From positions 2,480,001 to 2,544,000 of the forward strand of contig NZ_JADPMR010000001.1 of the NCBI RefSeq assembly GCF_015686695.1: 64,000 bases of DNA. The letters run 5' to 3'. The notes under the pieces are model-generated. The model was given only the letters and a program-made list of their open reading frames with translations. It was not told where the DNA came from and searched no databases. Positions 39,772 through 49,209 of the stretch are shown here, one piece after another. The stretch's first letter is position 1; each line of letters begins with the position of its first letter. Source of the DNA: Vibrio nitrifigilis (GTDB lineage Bacteria; Pseudomonadota; Gammaproteobacteria; Enterobacterales; Vibrionaceae). A program made the translations under genes and the position numbers.

Positions 39772-39787
39772 ATGTATAAATAACCAG
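39772..39787. promoter_or_regulatory. Possible LexA box upstream of uvrD
   Basis: ATG-TATAAATAAC-CAG at 39772-39787 resembles the LexA site CTG-N10-CAG, with one change in the left half. It ends 10 bases before the uvrD start. In E. coli uvrD is SOS-induced, so the position is sensible. Weak on sequence alone. Confidence 0.45.
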
Positions 39788-39797
39788 TAGCTTAACC

Positions 39798-41972
39798 ATG
39801 ATTGATCCCTCTCTTTTACTCGACGGTTTAAACGACAAACAACGTGAAGCTGTAGCCGCTCCACTCGAAAACCTTCTCGTACTGGCGGGGGCAGGTAGTG
39901 GTAAAACGCGGGTGCTGGTGCACCGTATTGCTTGGTTACTCTCTGTTGAGCAGGCGTCACCATTTTCCATCATGTCGGTGACCTTCACGAATAAAGCGGC
40001 AGCCGAGATGCGTGGCCGGATTGAAGAGCTAATGATGGGAAGTGCTTCAGGCATGTGGAATGGCACATTCCATGGTATTTGCCATCGCATTTTGCGCGCC
40101 CATTATCTTGATGCCAAATTACCTGAAGATTTTCAGATTATTGATTCAGAAGACCAACAGCGTCTATTGCGTCGTTTAATTAAAGCGCAGAACTTAGATG
40201 AGAAACAGTGGCAACCTCGTCAGGTATCTTGGTGGATCAATGGTAAAAAAGATGAAGGATTACGTCCTTCTCATATTGATGCTTACCATGATCCTGTGAC
40301 GCAAACCTATTTGCAGATTTATAGTGCTTATCAAGAGGCGTGTGATCGTGCAGGTTTGGTCGATTTTGCCGAAATATTACTGCGTGCATTAGAGCTGCTG
40401 CGTGATAACAAGTTTATCCGAGAACATTATCAAGCTCGCTTTAAACACATTCTGGTCGATGAATTCCAAGATACCAACAATATCCAATATGCATGGCTGC
40501 GTATGATGGCTGGCGCTGACACTCATGTCATGATTGTCGGCGATGATGACCAATCCATTTACGGTTGGCGTGGTGCTAAAGTTGAAAATATTGAGAAATT
40601 CACCTTAGAGTTTCCAAGCGTTAATACTATTCGTCTTGAACAGAACTACCGTTCAACAAAAACGATTTTGGAAGCATCGAACACCTTGATCTCAAATAAT
40701 ACTGAGCGAATGGGTAAAGAGTTGTGGACTGATGGTAGCGAAGGCGAACCTATTTCGGTGTATTCAGCTTATAACGAATTAGATGAAGCGCGTTTTGTCG
40801 TCAATAAAATTAAAGATTGGCAAGACAAAGGTGGGGCACTCACCGACAGTGCTATTTTGTATCGTAATAACGCCCAGTCTCGCGTGCTGGAAGAAGCCTT
40901 GCTACAAAGTAATCTGCCATATCGTATTTATGGTGGGATGCGATTCTTCGAACGCCAAGAAGTGAAAGATGCCTTGTGTTATCTCCGTTTAATGGCTAAC
41001 CGTCACAATGATGCATCGTTCGAGCGTGTGGTGAATACACCAACGCGCGGGTTGGGTGAAAAAACCTTAGAAACGATTCGTTTTGCGGCTCGTGATCGCG
41101 GTTGTACTTTATGGGAAGCCAGTGTTGCTCTTCTTGAAGAGAAAGTACTTGCTGGCCGGGCAGCAACGGCTTTAAGCCGTTTCGTAGAACTAATTAATGC
41201 GCTGGAAGATGATACGGCTGAGTTACCACTTTTCGAACAAACCAACCATGTGATTCATGCATCAGGCTTGTACACTATGTATGAGCAAGAGAAAGGTGAA
41301 AAATCCAAAGCTCGTTTAGAAAACTTAGAAGAGTTGGTCACAGCAACTCGCCAATATGAAAAGCCTGAAGAAGCTGAGGAAATGACGTTGTTAAACGCAT
41401 TTTTGACTCATGCAGCTTTAGAGGCCGGTGAAGGTCAAGCCGACGAGTTTGATGATGCAGTGCAATTAATGACGTTGCACAGTGCAAAAGGTCTAGAATT
41501 CCCGCTTGTATTTATGGTTGGTGTTGAAGAAGGCATGTTCCCAAGTCAAATGTCAGCTGAAGAAGCAGGGCGTTTAGAAGAAGAACGTCGCTTGTGCTAT
41601 GTGGGTATGACTCGGGCGATGGAAAAGCTCTATATCACGTATGCAGAAATGCGTCGTTTGTACGGGCAAGACAAATACCATAAACCATCGCGCTTTATTC
41701 GTGAGATGCCAGAGAACTGCCTAGATGAAGTGCGCATGAAAGCACAGGTGAGTCGACCTGCTTCTAGTGGTCGTTTCAGTCAAACGGTGGTGAAAGAAAG
41801 TTTTAACGAGACAGGCTTTACTCTAGGTGCTCGCGTGAAACATCCTAAGTTTGGTGAAGGCACTATCATTAACTTTGAAGGCAGTGGTGCTCAGAGCCGA
41901 GTACAAGTCGCGTTTAATGGCGAAGGGATTAAATGGCTAGTTACCGCTTATGCGAAGTTAGAAAAAATGTAG
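39798..41972 (+). CDS. uvrD: DNA helicase II (UvrD)
   Basis: 3'-5' SF1A helicase for nucleotide excision and mismatch repair and for clearing RecA filaments. Motifs: LNDKQREAVAAP, LAGAGSGKTRVL, ILVDEFQDTN, IVGDDDQSIYGWRGA, EQNYRST, VQLMTLHSAKGLEFPLV and VGMTRAMEKLY. At 724 residues it matches UvrD, and the C-terminus has the Tudor-like tail (LGARVKHPKFGEGTIINFEG) absent from Rep. It stands near the csrB-like RNA and ggt. A weak LexA-like site overlaps the upstream region. A terminator follows. Confidence 0.97.
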   Translation: MIDPSLLLDGLNDKQREAVAAPLENLLVLAGAGSGKTRVLVHRIAWLLSVEQASPFSIMSVTFTNKAAAEMRGRIEELMMGSASGMWNGTFHGICHRILRAHYLDAKLPEDFQIIDSEDQQRLLRRLIKAQNLDEKQWQPRQVSWWINGKKDEGLRPSHIDAYHDPVTQTYLQIYSAYQEACDRAGLVDFAEILLRALELLRDNKFIREHYQARFKHILVDEFQDTNNIQYAWLRMMAGADTHVMIVGDDDQSIYGWRGAKVENIEKFTLEFPSVNTIRLEQNYRSTKTILEASNTLISNNTERMGKELWTDGSEGEPISVYSAYNELDEARFVVNKIKDWQDKGGALTDSAILYRNNAQSRVLEEALLQSNLPYRIYGGMRFFERQEVKDALCYLRLMANRHNDASFERVVNTPTRGLGEKTLETIRFAARDRGCTLWEASVALLEEKVLAGRAATALSRFVELINALEDDTAELPLFEQTNHVIHASGLYTMYEQEKGEKSKARLENLEELVTATRQYEKPEEAEEMTLLNAFLTHAALEAGEGQADEFDDAVQLMTLHSAKGLEFPLVFMVGVEEGMFPSQMSAEEAGRLEEERRLCYVGMTRAMEKLYITYAEMRRLYGQDKYHKPSRFIREMPENCLDEVRMKAQVSRPASSGRFSQTVVKESFNETGFTLGARVKHPKFGEGTIINFEGSGAQSRVQVAFNGEGIKWLVTAYAKLEKM

Positions 41973-42000
41973 TCAGACGTTTTAAGTAAGAGAGCGCCTT

Positions 42001-42036
42001 AAACCTCAGTATGCATCAGCGACTGGGGTTTTTTAT
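42001..42036 (+). terminator. Terminator of uvrD
   Basis: AAACCTCAGT and ACTGGGGTTT form a 10-bp stem (one G-U pair) with an 11-base loop, followed by Ts. Confidence 0.8.
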
Positions 42037-42130
42037 TGGGTGACTATTTTATAGAGGGAAAGCAGATTATTGTGCGTTTTGGTCAGTGCATTGCAGGGAT
42101 AGTACTGACGGAAAATGATAGCGTGACTAA

Positions 42131-42164
42131 AAAGAAAAACCCCGAGGGCAAAAGCCCATCGGGG
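42131..42164 (-). terminator. Terminator of the CsrB-family RNA
   Basis: On the minus strand CCCCGATGGGC and GCCCTCGGGG form a strong stem with a TTTT loop, followed by TTTTTCTTT. Confidence 0.9.
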
Positions 42165-42549
42165 TCATAGTCTTACTCGCAGCAATCCAGCTACTAATAG
42201 GTGCTCCCTGCATCTATTCCTTGATAAGTGTGCTGAATCCTTCAGCTTAATCCGTTCGTCGCCTTCCTAGCGGTGTCCTTGACCTATCCTGGTCCACTAA
42301 CTATCCTAGTTAGCTCTCATCACTTGTTCCTTGAGCGGTGTCCCTGACATCATCCTGATGTTAAGTCCTTACCTCATCCAGAGGTGTTTCCATTGTCATT
42401 CCCTTGTAGCTACCATCCTAGTAACTAATCGAGTCCGTTCAATGTCCACTTCGCTATCCTTGCCGATTACTCATCCTAAGTAATCGATTCTTCATCCTGA
42501 AGATAACCAAATCCGTGGTTTTTCCAATCCGTGTCAGCATCCTGTCGAC
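42134..42549 (-). ncRNA. CsrB-family regulatory RNA that sequesters CsrA
   Basis: About 416 bases. Read on the minus strand, GGA occurs about 27 times, many in short hairpin loops such as CTAACTAGGATAGTTAG, ACATCAGGATGATGT, ATTACTTAGGATGAGTAAT, ACCTCTGGATGAGGT and CTTCAGGATGAAG. These are the GGA-in-loop CsrA binding sites of CsrB. The 5' end GTCGACAGGATG and the 3' segment CAGGGAGCACCTATTAGTAG, followed by CTGGATTGCTGCGA, resemble E. coli CsrB, and a rho-independent terminator follows. Binding of CsrA frees its mRNA targets. Vibrios carry several such RNAs (CsrB, C, D), so which paralogue this is cannot be said. The small track frames here are not genes. Confidence 0.92.
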
Positions 42550-42556
42550 AAGATTC

Positions 42557-42584
42557 ATCATACTGATTTACCCCTAACGAGCAA
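42557..42584 (-). promoter_or_regulatory. Promoter of the CsrB-family RNA
   Basis: On the minus strand TATGAT (42562-42557) lies seven bases before the predicted first nucleotide at 42549. A TTGCTC -35 is at 42584-42579 with a 16-base spacer. The agreement with the RNA start supports both calls. VarA-type (GacA-like) sites would be expected further upstream, but none was identified with confidence. Confidence 0.6.
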
Positions 42585-42754
42585 TGGCAGATCGAGATAT
42601 TATCCCTAGTGAAATCGAATACAAATGTTTTTTTTATTTAAAAACAACAAGTTAATATTTTTAATGGTATTTAATCCCACGTAAAAAGAGAGTTTTCCTC
42701 ACGTCCTTGTGAGAGATCTCTTACAAATTGATCGGGCGATCTGCCATGTAAGGC

Positions 42755-44506
42755 TTATTCGCCTATCGCAACCCCTTCACGGCGAGGATCGGCAGCGCCT
42801 TCTAAACCGTGATCAGTGACACGTATTGCGTGTAAACCTGAGTTAAGATCTTGCACTTTGACTTGATAACCCATTTTCTGTAAACGGGTCGTCAATGTTT
42901 CTGCACCTGTGCCTTTCTCTAACTCCATTGGGCCAAATCGATTGAGAATGTGAGGCAAGCTGACGGCTTGTTGAATATCCATTCCCCATGCAAGGTGAGC
43001 AATGATGGCCTCTGCTACATAACCAATAATTCGGCTACCACCTGGTGAACCGATCGCCAAGTACGGTTGTTTATCATGCAAGACAATCATTGGGGACATA
43101 GAAGAACGAGGACGTTTACCTGGCTCAACTCGGTTTGCAACTGGCTTACCGTCGACTTGAGAGCGGAATGAGAAGTCTGTGAGTTCATTATTTAAAATAA
43201 AGCCATGCACCATTAGACGCGAGCCAAATACATTTTCGACGGAAGTAGTCATCGAGATCACGTTACCTTCGCGGTCGACAATATTGAAATGACTAGTACA
43301 AGGCAGTTCTATTGACTCATCAGGACTACGCACTTGGGCATGTTGCCAAATTGGTGTGCCAGCTGAAGCGTCTTTAAGAGGTTTGCCTGGATGGATAAGA
43401 GCAGCACGCTGTTTAATGTAATCCTTATTCAATAAGCCTTGTTTTGGCATTGGTACAAAATCTTCATCTGCGATGTACATACCACGGTCAGCAAACGCGA
43501 GGCGTGATGCATCGCCAATGACTTGCCATGACTTAGCACTATTGGGGCCCCATTTGGGCAGATCAAAATATTGAGTCATCCCCACTATTTGTCCAACAGT
43601 CATGCCACCTGAAGTAGGAGGTCCCATGCCACAGATATCGTAGCTGTTATAACCGGTACAGACGGGCTCGCGTTCTTTCACCTGATAAGTATCGAAATCT
43701 TTTTGGCTTAAGACTCCCGGATTTCCCTTAGCAGTTTGAACATGTTCAACAATGTCTTTGGCTATTTGTCCATGATAAAACGCATCGGCGCCACCTTCAG
43801 AAATGGCGGTTAATGTGGCTGCGTACTCTGGGTTTTTTAATAAAGTACCGACGGTTTTCGGTGAGCCATCAGCATTAAAAAAGTAATGGCGGGTGTCAGG
43901 ATAGCGACTCAGCTTTTCTTGATCTCCCGCGATAAGTTTGGCTAAGCGAGGACTGATTTTAAAGCCTTCTTGAGCGACTTTGATCACTGGCGCGACTAAT
44001 TGTTTCCATGGGAGTTTTCCGTATTTCTCATGGGTGGTCCAAAGCAGTTTTACGACACCAGGAGTCCCAACAGATCGACCACCTACGACAGCATCATAAA
44101 AAGAGAGTGGCTCTCCTTTTTCGTTTTGAAATAGAGTGGGTTTAGCATCAAGTGGAGCCGTTTCTCGTCCATCAAAGGAAGTGAGTTTTTTGTGTTTTGC
44201 ATCCCAATAGACCATGAATGCACCACCACCAATGCCAGATGACTGAGGTTCAACTAACCCTAACATCAATTGCATCGAAACCATGGCATCTACGGCATTA
44301 CCACCTTCACGTAATATTTGGGCACCGACTTGCGATGCGTGTGGGTTTGCTGCTGTAACCATCCAGTGCTGAGATGTCACTAACGATTTATCTTCAACTC
44401 CGGTACTTTTTTCTGGTGCAAATGCATCAGCGGCTTGTCCAGCGGCATAAGTGCTTGAGGTCAGGGCTAGCCCGGAAAGGGCGAGCCACTTAATCATCCA
44501 CTGCAT
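42755..44506 (-). CDS. ggt: Gamma-glutamyltranspeptidase
   Basis: Periplasmic enzyme that hydrolyses or transfers the gamma-glutamyl group of glutathione and related peptides. The N-terminal 25 residues are a signal peptide (MIKWLALSGLALTSSTYAAG). The proenzyme self-cleaves before the catalytic Thr in CTSHFNIVDREGNVIS, giving large and small subunits. GGGAFMVYWD, DGRETAP, and the oxyanion/substrate segment PGKRPRSSMSPMIV with GSPGGSRI are present. 583 residues from the ATG at 44506, chosen because AAGGAG lies 9 bases before it. A symmetrical Fur-like sequence lies about 70 bases upstream. Confidence 0.95.
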   Translation of the reverse strand: MQWMIKWLALSGLALTSSTYAAGQAADAFAPEKSTGVEDKSLVTSQHWMVTAANPHASQVGAQILREGGNAVDAMVSMQLMLGLVEPQSSGIGGGAFMVYWDAKHKKLTSFDGRETAPLDAKPTLFQNEKGEPLSFYDAVVGGRSVGTPGVVKLLWTTHEKYGKLPWKQLVAPVIKVAQEGFKISPRLAKLIAGDQEKLSRYPDTRHYFFNADGSPKTVGTLLKNPEYAATLTAISEGGADAFYHGQIAKDIVEHVQTAKGNPGVLSQKDFDTYQVKEREPVCTGYNSYDICGMGPPTSGGMTVGQIVGMTQYFDLPKWGPNSAKSWQVIGDASRLAFADRGMYIADEDFVPMPKQGLLNKDYIKQRAALIHPGKPLKDASAGTPIWQHAQVRSPDESIELPCTSHFNIVDREGNVISMTTSVENVFGSRLMVHGFILNNELTDFSFRSQVDGKPVANRVEPGKRPRSSMSPMIVLHDKQPYLAIGSPGGSRIIGYVAEAIIAHLAWGMDIQQAVSLPHILNRFGPMELEKGTGAETLTTRLQKMGYQVKVQDLNSGLHAIRVTDHGLEGAADPRREGVAIGE

Positions 44507-44571
44507 ATAATTCATCTCCTTGTTTTTAATCACGTTTGAGAGTGACAGCACCTGAGATAAAGATCTAGAGC

Positions 44572-44594
44572 CAGAATGATAATTATTCGTTCTG
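44572..44594. promoter_or_regulatory. Fur-like inverted repeat between ggt and recQ
   Basis: CAGAATGATAATTATTCGTTCTG holds AATGATAATTATT, which matches the Fur box GATAATGATAATCATTATC at about 13 of 19 positions. The outer CAGAA/TTCTG arms add symmetry. It lies 66 bases upstream of ggt and 230 bases upstream of recQ. Confidence 0.45.
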
Positions 44595-44823
44595 GTTCAT
44601 ATTTATTCTGAATGTGAGTGATGGCACTAATACATTCATTAAGATTTACATGGGGATTGATGGTAAAAAATGGAGTGGCCAACCACAATTAACGGGTGTT
44701 ATTGGGGGATAGATCGAAACCGCGACGAATTTGCGGTTTTATTCACCATCGAACCCCACTACAATACCGAGTCTTATTTTTTATCATTAGTGTGTACGCC
44801 TTAGGCTTACAACAGAGATCTTC

Positions 44824-46659
44824 ATGACTGCTACCTTATCCTCCGAACAATCCGACTCTTCACCAACACCGGCTTCTGTTTTACGTGATGTCTTTGGCTA
44901 TCAAAGTTTCCGTGACGGGCAGGCAGAGGTGATTGATGCGGCGGTAAATGGACGAGATAGTTTAGTTATTATGCCCACGGGTGGTGGGAAGTCTCTCTGT
45001 TATCAAATTCCAGCGTTAGTGCACGATGGTATTACCTTGGTTATTTCGCCGCTGATTTCTTTGATGAAAGACCAAGTCGATCAACTTAAGGCAAATGGCG
45101 TTGCGGCTGAGTGTGTCAACTCGACAATGTCTCGTGAAGCCCTGATGTCAGTCTATCAGCGCATTCATGCAGGTCACCTCAAGTTATTGTACGTGTCTCC
45201 AGAACGTGTTCTGACCAATGATTTCATTGAGCGTTTAGAGACAATGAATCTCTCTTTGATCGCGGTTGATGAAGCCCACTGTATTTCTCAGTGGGGACAT
45301 GATTTTCGACCTGAATATGCAGCATTAGGCCAGTTAAAGCGTCAGTTTGCGCATGTACCTGTGATGGCATTAACGGCTACTGCTGATGAAGCCACCCGCA
45401 GTGATATTCTGGCTCGTTTAAGCCTGAACGACCCTCATGTTTATCTGGGCAGTTTTGATCGCCCAAACATCCGTTATACCTTAATGGAAAAGCATAAGCC
45501 GGTCTCACAAGTGATTCGCTATTTGGCTACGCAGAAGGGGCAGTGTGGCATCATTTATTGTGGCAGTCGCAAGAAAGTCGAAATGCTGACTGAAAAACTG
45601 TGCAATAACCACATTCGTGCCGCTGGGTATCATGCTGGGATGGAAACGGATGAGCGTGCCTGGGTACAAGAGGCATTTCAACGAGACGATGTTCAGGTTG
45701 TTGTCGCTACCGTTGCCTTTGGTATGGGGATTAACAAACCCAATGTGCGCTTTGTTGTACACTTTGATATTCCTCGTAACATCGAATCTTATTACCAAGA
45801 AACAGGCCGCGCTGGGCGTGATGGCTTACCTGCAGAAGCTGTTATGCTGTACGATCCAGCAGATATGACTTGGCTGCGTCGTATGTTAGATGAAAAGCCA
45901 GATGGGCCGCAAAAGCAGGTTGAAACTCATAAATTAAATGCGATGAGCAGTTTCGCGGAAGCGCAGACTTGCCGTCGTCAGGTACTGTTGAATTATTTTG
46001 GAGAATACCGCGAAGAGCCGTGTGGTAACTGTGATGTTTGCCTAGACCCACCCAAGCGTTTTAACGCCACAGAAGAGGCTCGTAAAGCGCTTTCTTGCGT
46101 ATATCGAGTGAACCAGAATTATGGCATCGGCTATGTGGTTGAAGTGTTACGAGGTATGCAAAATATCCGTATTCGTGAAAATGGCCACGACAAAATCTCT
46201 ACCTATGGGTTAGGACGTGATCATAGCCATGACTATTGGGTGAGTATTTTTCGCCAGTTAATCCATAAAGGTTTGCTACACCAAAATATTACTCGGAACT
46301 CAACATTACAGCTAACCGAAGAAGCTCGCCCGGTTTTGCGTGGTGATGTGGAACTTGAACTGGCTGTTCCACGTTTAGATACTGCCGCTCGATCAGCGAA
46401 AGCAGATAAATTATCGAGTAAAAATTACGATAAGCCGTTATTTGCTAAGCTACGTAAGCTAAGAAAAGCCATTGCCGATGAAGATGGATTGCCACCTTAT
46501 GTGGTATTTAGTGATGCAACCTTGATTGAAATGGCTGAGATGTTGCCAACGTCATACGGTGAAATGCTGGCGGTCAATGGCGTCGGCCAGCGTAAATTGG
46601 ACAAATACGCAGATCCATTCCTTGATTTAATTCAGGAGCATTTGACTCATCATGGCTAA
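44824..46659 (+). CDS. recQ: ATP-dependent DNA helicase RecQ
   Basis: SF2 3'-5' helicase in recombination and fork repair. Motifs: Walker A MPTGGGKSLCYQIPAL, DEAH box AVDEAHCISQWGHDFRPEY, LTATAD, and motif VI QETGRAGRDGLPAEAV. The RecQ zinc site has Cys residues around CRRQVLLNYFGEYREEPC-GNCDVC. The RQC winged helix follows, and an HRDC domain fills the last 80 residues (LRKLRKAIADEDGLPPYVVF). 611 residues. It overlaps the next small gene by 8 bases. Confidence 0.97.
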   Translation: MTATLSSEQSDSSPTPASVLRDVFGYQSFRDGQAEVIDAAVNGRDSLVIMPTGGGKSLCYQIPALVHDGITLVISPLISLMKDQVDQLKANGVAAECVNSTMSREALMSVYQRIHAGHLKLLYVSPERVLTNDFIERLETMNLSLIAVDEAHCISQWGHDFRPEYAALGQLKRQFAHVPVMALTATADEATRSDILARLSLNDPHVYLGSFDRPNIRYTLMEKHKPVSQVIRYLATQKGQCGIIYCGSRKKVEMLTEKLCNNHIRAAGYHAGMETDERAWVQEAFQRDDVQVVVATVAFGMGINKPNVRFVVHFDIPRNIESYYQETGRAGRDGLPAEAVMLYDPADMTWLRRMLDEKPDGPQKQVETHKLNAMSSFAEAQTCRRQVLLNYFGEYREEPCGNCDVCLDPPKRFNATEEARKALSCVYRVNQNYGIGYVVEVLRGMQNIRIRENGHDKISTYGLGRDHSHDYWVSIFRQLIHKGLLHQNITRNSTLQLTEEARPVLRGDVELELAVPRLDTAARSAKADKLSSKNYDKPLFAKLRKLRKAIADEDGLPPYVVFSDATLIEMAEMLPTSYGEMLAVNGVGQRKLDKYADPFLDLIQEHLTHHG

Positions 46660-46963
46660 TTGGAGTGTCAGAGATTATCAACCCGATTCCGGCAAACTGG
46701 TGTTAGCCGCGCCACGATTTGAGTTTGATGATTTTGAATCAATTGCGGAACAATTACTCTCGATATTATCGGCGCAAGTGGTTGAAAAACAGAGTCACGC
46801 GGATTTACATATTTGGTTAATTGACTTTGAAGGTTGCCGTTTGCTACTTAAAGCGGAGTATTACAGCGAAGCCGTTTGGCTTGAAACGTTATCTGCTCAT
46901 GAAGGACAAGAAGAGCTACAGTTCATTACCCAATTTATTACTCAAATCACTTCCAATCATTGA
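46652..46963 (+). CDS. Small conserved protein (DUF3630-like)
   Basis: 103-residue acidic protein, cytoplasmic by appearance, of unknown function. The sequence (MANWSVRDYQPDSGKLVLAA, RFEFDDFESIAEQLLSIL) resembles DUF3630 members, which occur downstream of recQ in Vibrio. The start overlaps recQ by 8 bases, so translation is likely coupled. No catalytic motif, signal or membrane segment. Confidence 0.75.
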   Translation: MANWSVRDYQPDSGKLVLAAPRFEFDDFESIAEQLLSILSAQVVEKQSHADLHIWLIDFEGCRLLLKAEYYSEAVWLETLSAHEGQEELQFITQFITQITSNH

Positions 46964-47163
46964 TGGCGATTCCACAAAATTCCTTTTTCTCGCATTTTTC
47001 GTGATTTTCTTCAAATTTTGGACTTAATTACTTTAACGAATTCTAAAATAAACATGGACATTTATTAATCACATTGTGTTTAATGGAACTAATCCCACAC
47101 TTAATTGAGTGGAATGAGCATCTAAATTCATAGAAGTTTGTCTTCTTGGCAAAGGAGTATGCC

Positions 47164-49131
47164 ATGCTTATACGTCAAAAGTTGTATTTGGGCAGTGCCA
47201 CCTTATTTATTGCAGCATTAGCTGTGTTATACGCTGTCGTGCATTTTCAAGTTACCCCTCTTATTCAAAAGCAAGCCATCCAAAAAGCACAACTACAAGC
47301 ACAAGTTATTGCTGATAATTTATCTGAGAACCTCACGGAAAATGCCACGTTGACACGTAGCATGGCGGCACTCGCACAAAGCTTGCCTCTTGATCGCCAG
47401 ATGATTGAGCAGCATGTTGCCTCGTTAGTGAAAAGTGGTAGCGGGATCGCTGGTGGTGGTATCTGGCCTGAACCAAATAAATTGGATACCAATAAAGCCA
47501 AAGACTCGCTATTTTGGGCGAAAACAAGTTCCGGTGATTTTTCTTTGCTAGATGATTACAACGCGGCAGATGCTGCTCCTTATCAGCAAGAAGCATGGTA
47601 TACCTCGGCAAAAGCGGCTAAGCCAGGGCAGTGTGTTTGGTCTGAAGTGTATGTTGACCCTGTTTCCAATGTTCAGATGGTCACCTGTTCTGTAAAAATA
47701 GAGCGTGATGGTGCCTTTTGGGGGGTGGCGACAATAGACGTAGAGCTCTCAGGGATTGAGAAACGTTTAATTACAGAACATGAGCAGAATGGTAGTTATG
47801 GGCTATTGGTTGACCAAGCTCAACAGTTAATCGGTATGCCGTTATTGCGTTCAAACGATTTAGTGATGAAAACGTTGCAGCAAATTCAGCAACAAGATAA
47901 CTCCCTTACACCTCTAGTCGCGGCATTGATGAATAAGCAGCAATCGGTAACAGAGCTACCGAAAGGTGTCGTTCCTGATGAATCTGCATTATTAGTACAC
48001 AGTGAGCTCCCTAAACAGGGATGGGTTGTGGGTGTGATTGTTCCTGATAGTGTAGCTCTAGCTGCGGTGAACAGTTTGCAAATCACACTGTATATTGCCT
48101 TTATTGTCTTGCTGATTGTCTTTGTCGGCGTATTGCTATTTTCTGGTAGTAAGTTAGTTGGGCAAATTAAGCTCATTACCCAAAAAGTGACACAAATTAC
48201 GTCCGGCAATACGACTGATAAGTTGGTCATTACAACGCGCGATGAAGTTGGGGAACTGTGCGAAGCGATTAATGATTACGGCGACCATCTCGTCGCTATT
48301 TTGCAAGAAGTACATCGCGAAGCAAAAGTGGTTCAACAAAATTCAAGTGCTTTAGATACGTTAAGCCAAGAAAGCCAGCAGCGTGCGAGCGGTTTGATGG
48401 AAGAGAACACGGCATTAGCTACAGCGATCAACCAAATGTCCGCGACGGCCTCCACTATTTCTCAAGACGTTACGGCAGTAGCGGAAGTCACTGGTGAATC
48501 GACGGCGATGGTACAAAGTGGTTTCACCTTGATTGAGCAAAGTACTCAGTCGATCAGTGAAATGTTTGAAAAGCTGACCCTATCTGTTGACAGTGTGGAG
48601 CAGTTGTCGAAGAATTCTCAAGAGGTTGGGCAGATCCTCGATGTCATCATGGGGATCTCCGAACAAACGAACTTACTGGCATTAAATGCGGCCATTGAGG
48701 CGGCTCGTGCTGGTGAAAGTGGTCGTGGGTTTGCAGTTGTGGCTGATGAAGTAAGAACACTAGCGAGTCGTACACAACAATCCGCATCAGAAATTGAAGC
48801 AATGATCGCACAGCTACAAAATACGGCAAAAGAGAGTGTTGCGATTTTAACTGCTTGCCAAGCTGATTCACAAAAAGTAAATGACAGTGCTTCTCATACC
48901 TTTGAACAGTATGAACGTATGGTAGATATTTTTGCTGATATAGAGCAGCGCTGCGCGCAAATCGCAGTTGCAACCGAAGAACAGGTGAGTGTTACCGATA
49001 ATGTTGCGGAAATGGCGGTCCGTATTCGTGATATTACTGATCAAAATGCGAAGGATGCGGATGAGTTCCGTCGCGTGAGTCAGGATACTCGCGAGCAAGC
49101 TGATCGCTTGTATCAAATTAGCCAAAAATAG
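47164..49131 (+). CDS. Methyl-accepting chemotaxis protein with Cache-type sensor domain
   Basis: Transmembrane chemoreceptor of 655 residues. Helix 1 (YLGSATLFIAALAVLYAVVH, about residues 9-28) is followed by a large periplasmic sensor of about 270 residues. Its W-x-Y pattern (PYQQEAWYTSAKAAKPGQ, WSEVYVDPVSNVQMVTCSV) indicates a double Cache domain. Helix 2 spans about 309-332. A HAMP linker then leads to the signalling domain, whose tip GISEQTNLLALNAAIEAARAG binds CheA and CheW. The ATG at 47164 follows AAAGGAG. No chemotaxis partners are adjacent. The ligand is unknown; Cache domains often bind amino acids or small organic acids. Confidence 0.94.
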   Translation: MLIRQKLYLGSATLFIAALAVLYAVVHFQVTPLIQKQAIQKAQLQAQVIADNLSENLTENATLTRSMAALAQSLPLDRQMIEQHVASLVKSGSGIAGGGIWPEPNKLDTNKAKDSLFWAKTSSGDFSLLDDYNAADAAPYQQEAWYTSAKAAKPGQCVWSEVYVDPVSNVQMVTCSVKIERDGAFWGVATIDVELSGIEKRLITEHEQNGSYGLLVDQAQQLIGMPLLRSNDLVMKTLQQIQQQDNSLTPLVAALMNKQQSVTELPKGVVPDESALLVHSELPKQGWVVGVIVPDSVALAAVNSLQITLYIAFIVLLIVFVGVLLFSGSKLVGQIKLITQKVTQITSGNTTDKLVITTRDEVGELCEAINDYGDHLVAILQEVHREAKVVQQNSSALDTLSQESQQRASGLMEENTALATAINQMSATASTISQDVTAVAEVTGESTAMVQSGFTLIEQSTQSISEMFEKLTLSVDSVEQLSKNSQEVGQILDVIMGISEQTNLLALNAAIEAARAGESGRGFAVVADEVRTLASRTQQSASEIEAMIAQLQNTAKESVAILTACQADSQKVNDSASHTFEQYERMVDIFADIEQRCAQIAVATEEQVSVTDNVAEMAVRIRDITDQNAKDADEFRRVSQDTREQADRLYQISQK

Positions 49132-49151
49132 ATCGATGAGCTCTAAAATAG

Positions 49152-49188
49152 AAACGCCCCTCCGTTCATTTGAACGGAGGGGCGTTTT
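49152..49188. terminator. Bidirectional terminator after the chemoreceptor
   Basis: AAACGCCCCTCCGTTCA and TGAACGGAGGGGCGTTT form a 17-bp stem with a 2-base loop. It serves the chemoreceptor and the facing ABC exporter. Confidence 0.93.
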
Positions 49189-49209
49189 AATATTTACCCG
49201 TTATAAACG

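Noticed and set aside
42134..42549. Repeated short hairpins with ATCCT on the plus strand looked at first like a repeat array or CRISPR
   Set aside because: Spacing and repeat bodies are irregular and the minus strand matches the CsrB pattern with promoter and terminator; no CRISPR repeat-spacer order and no cas genes.
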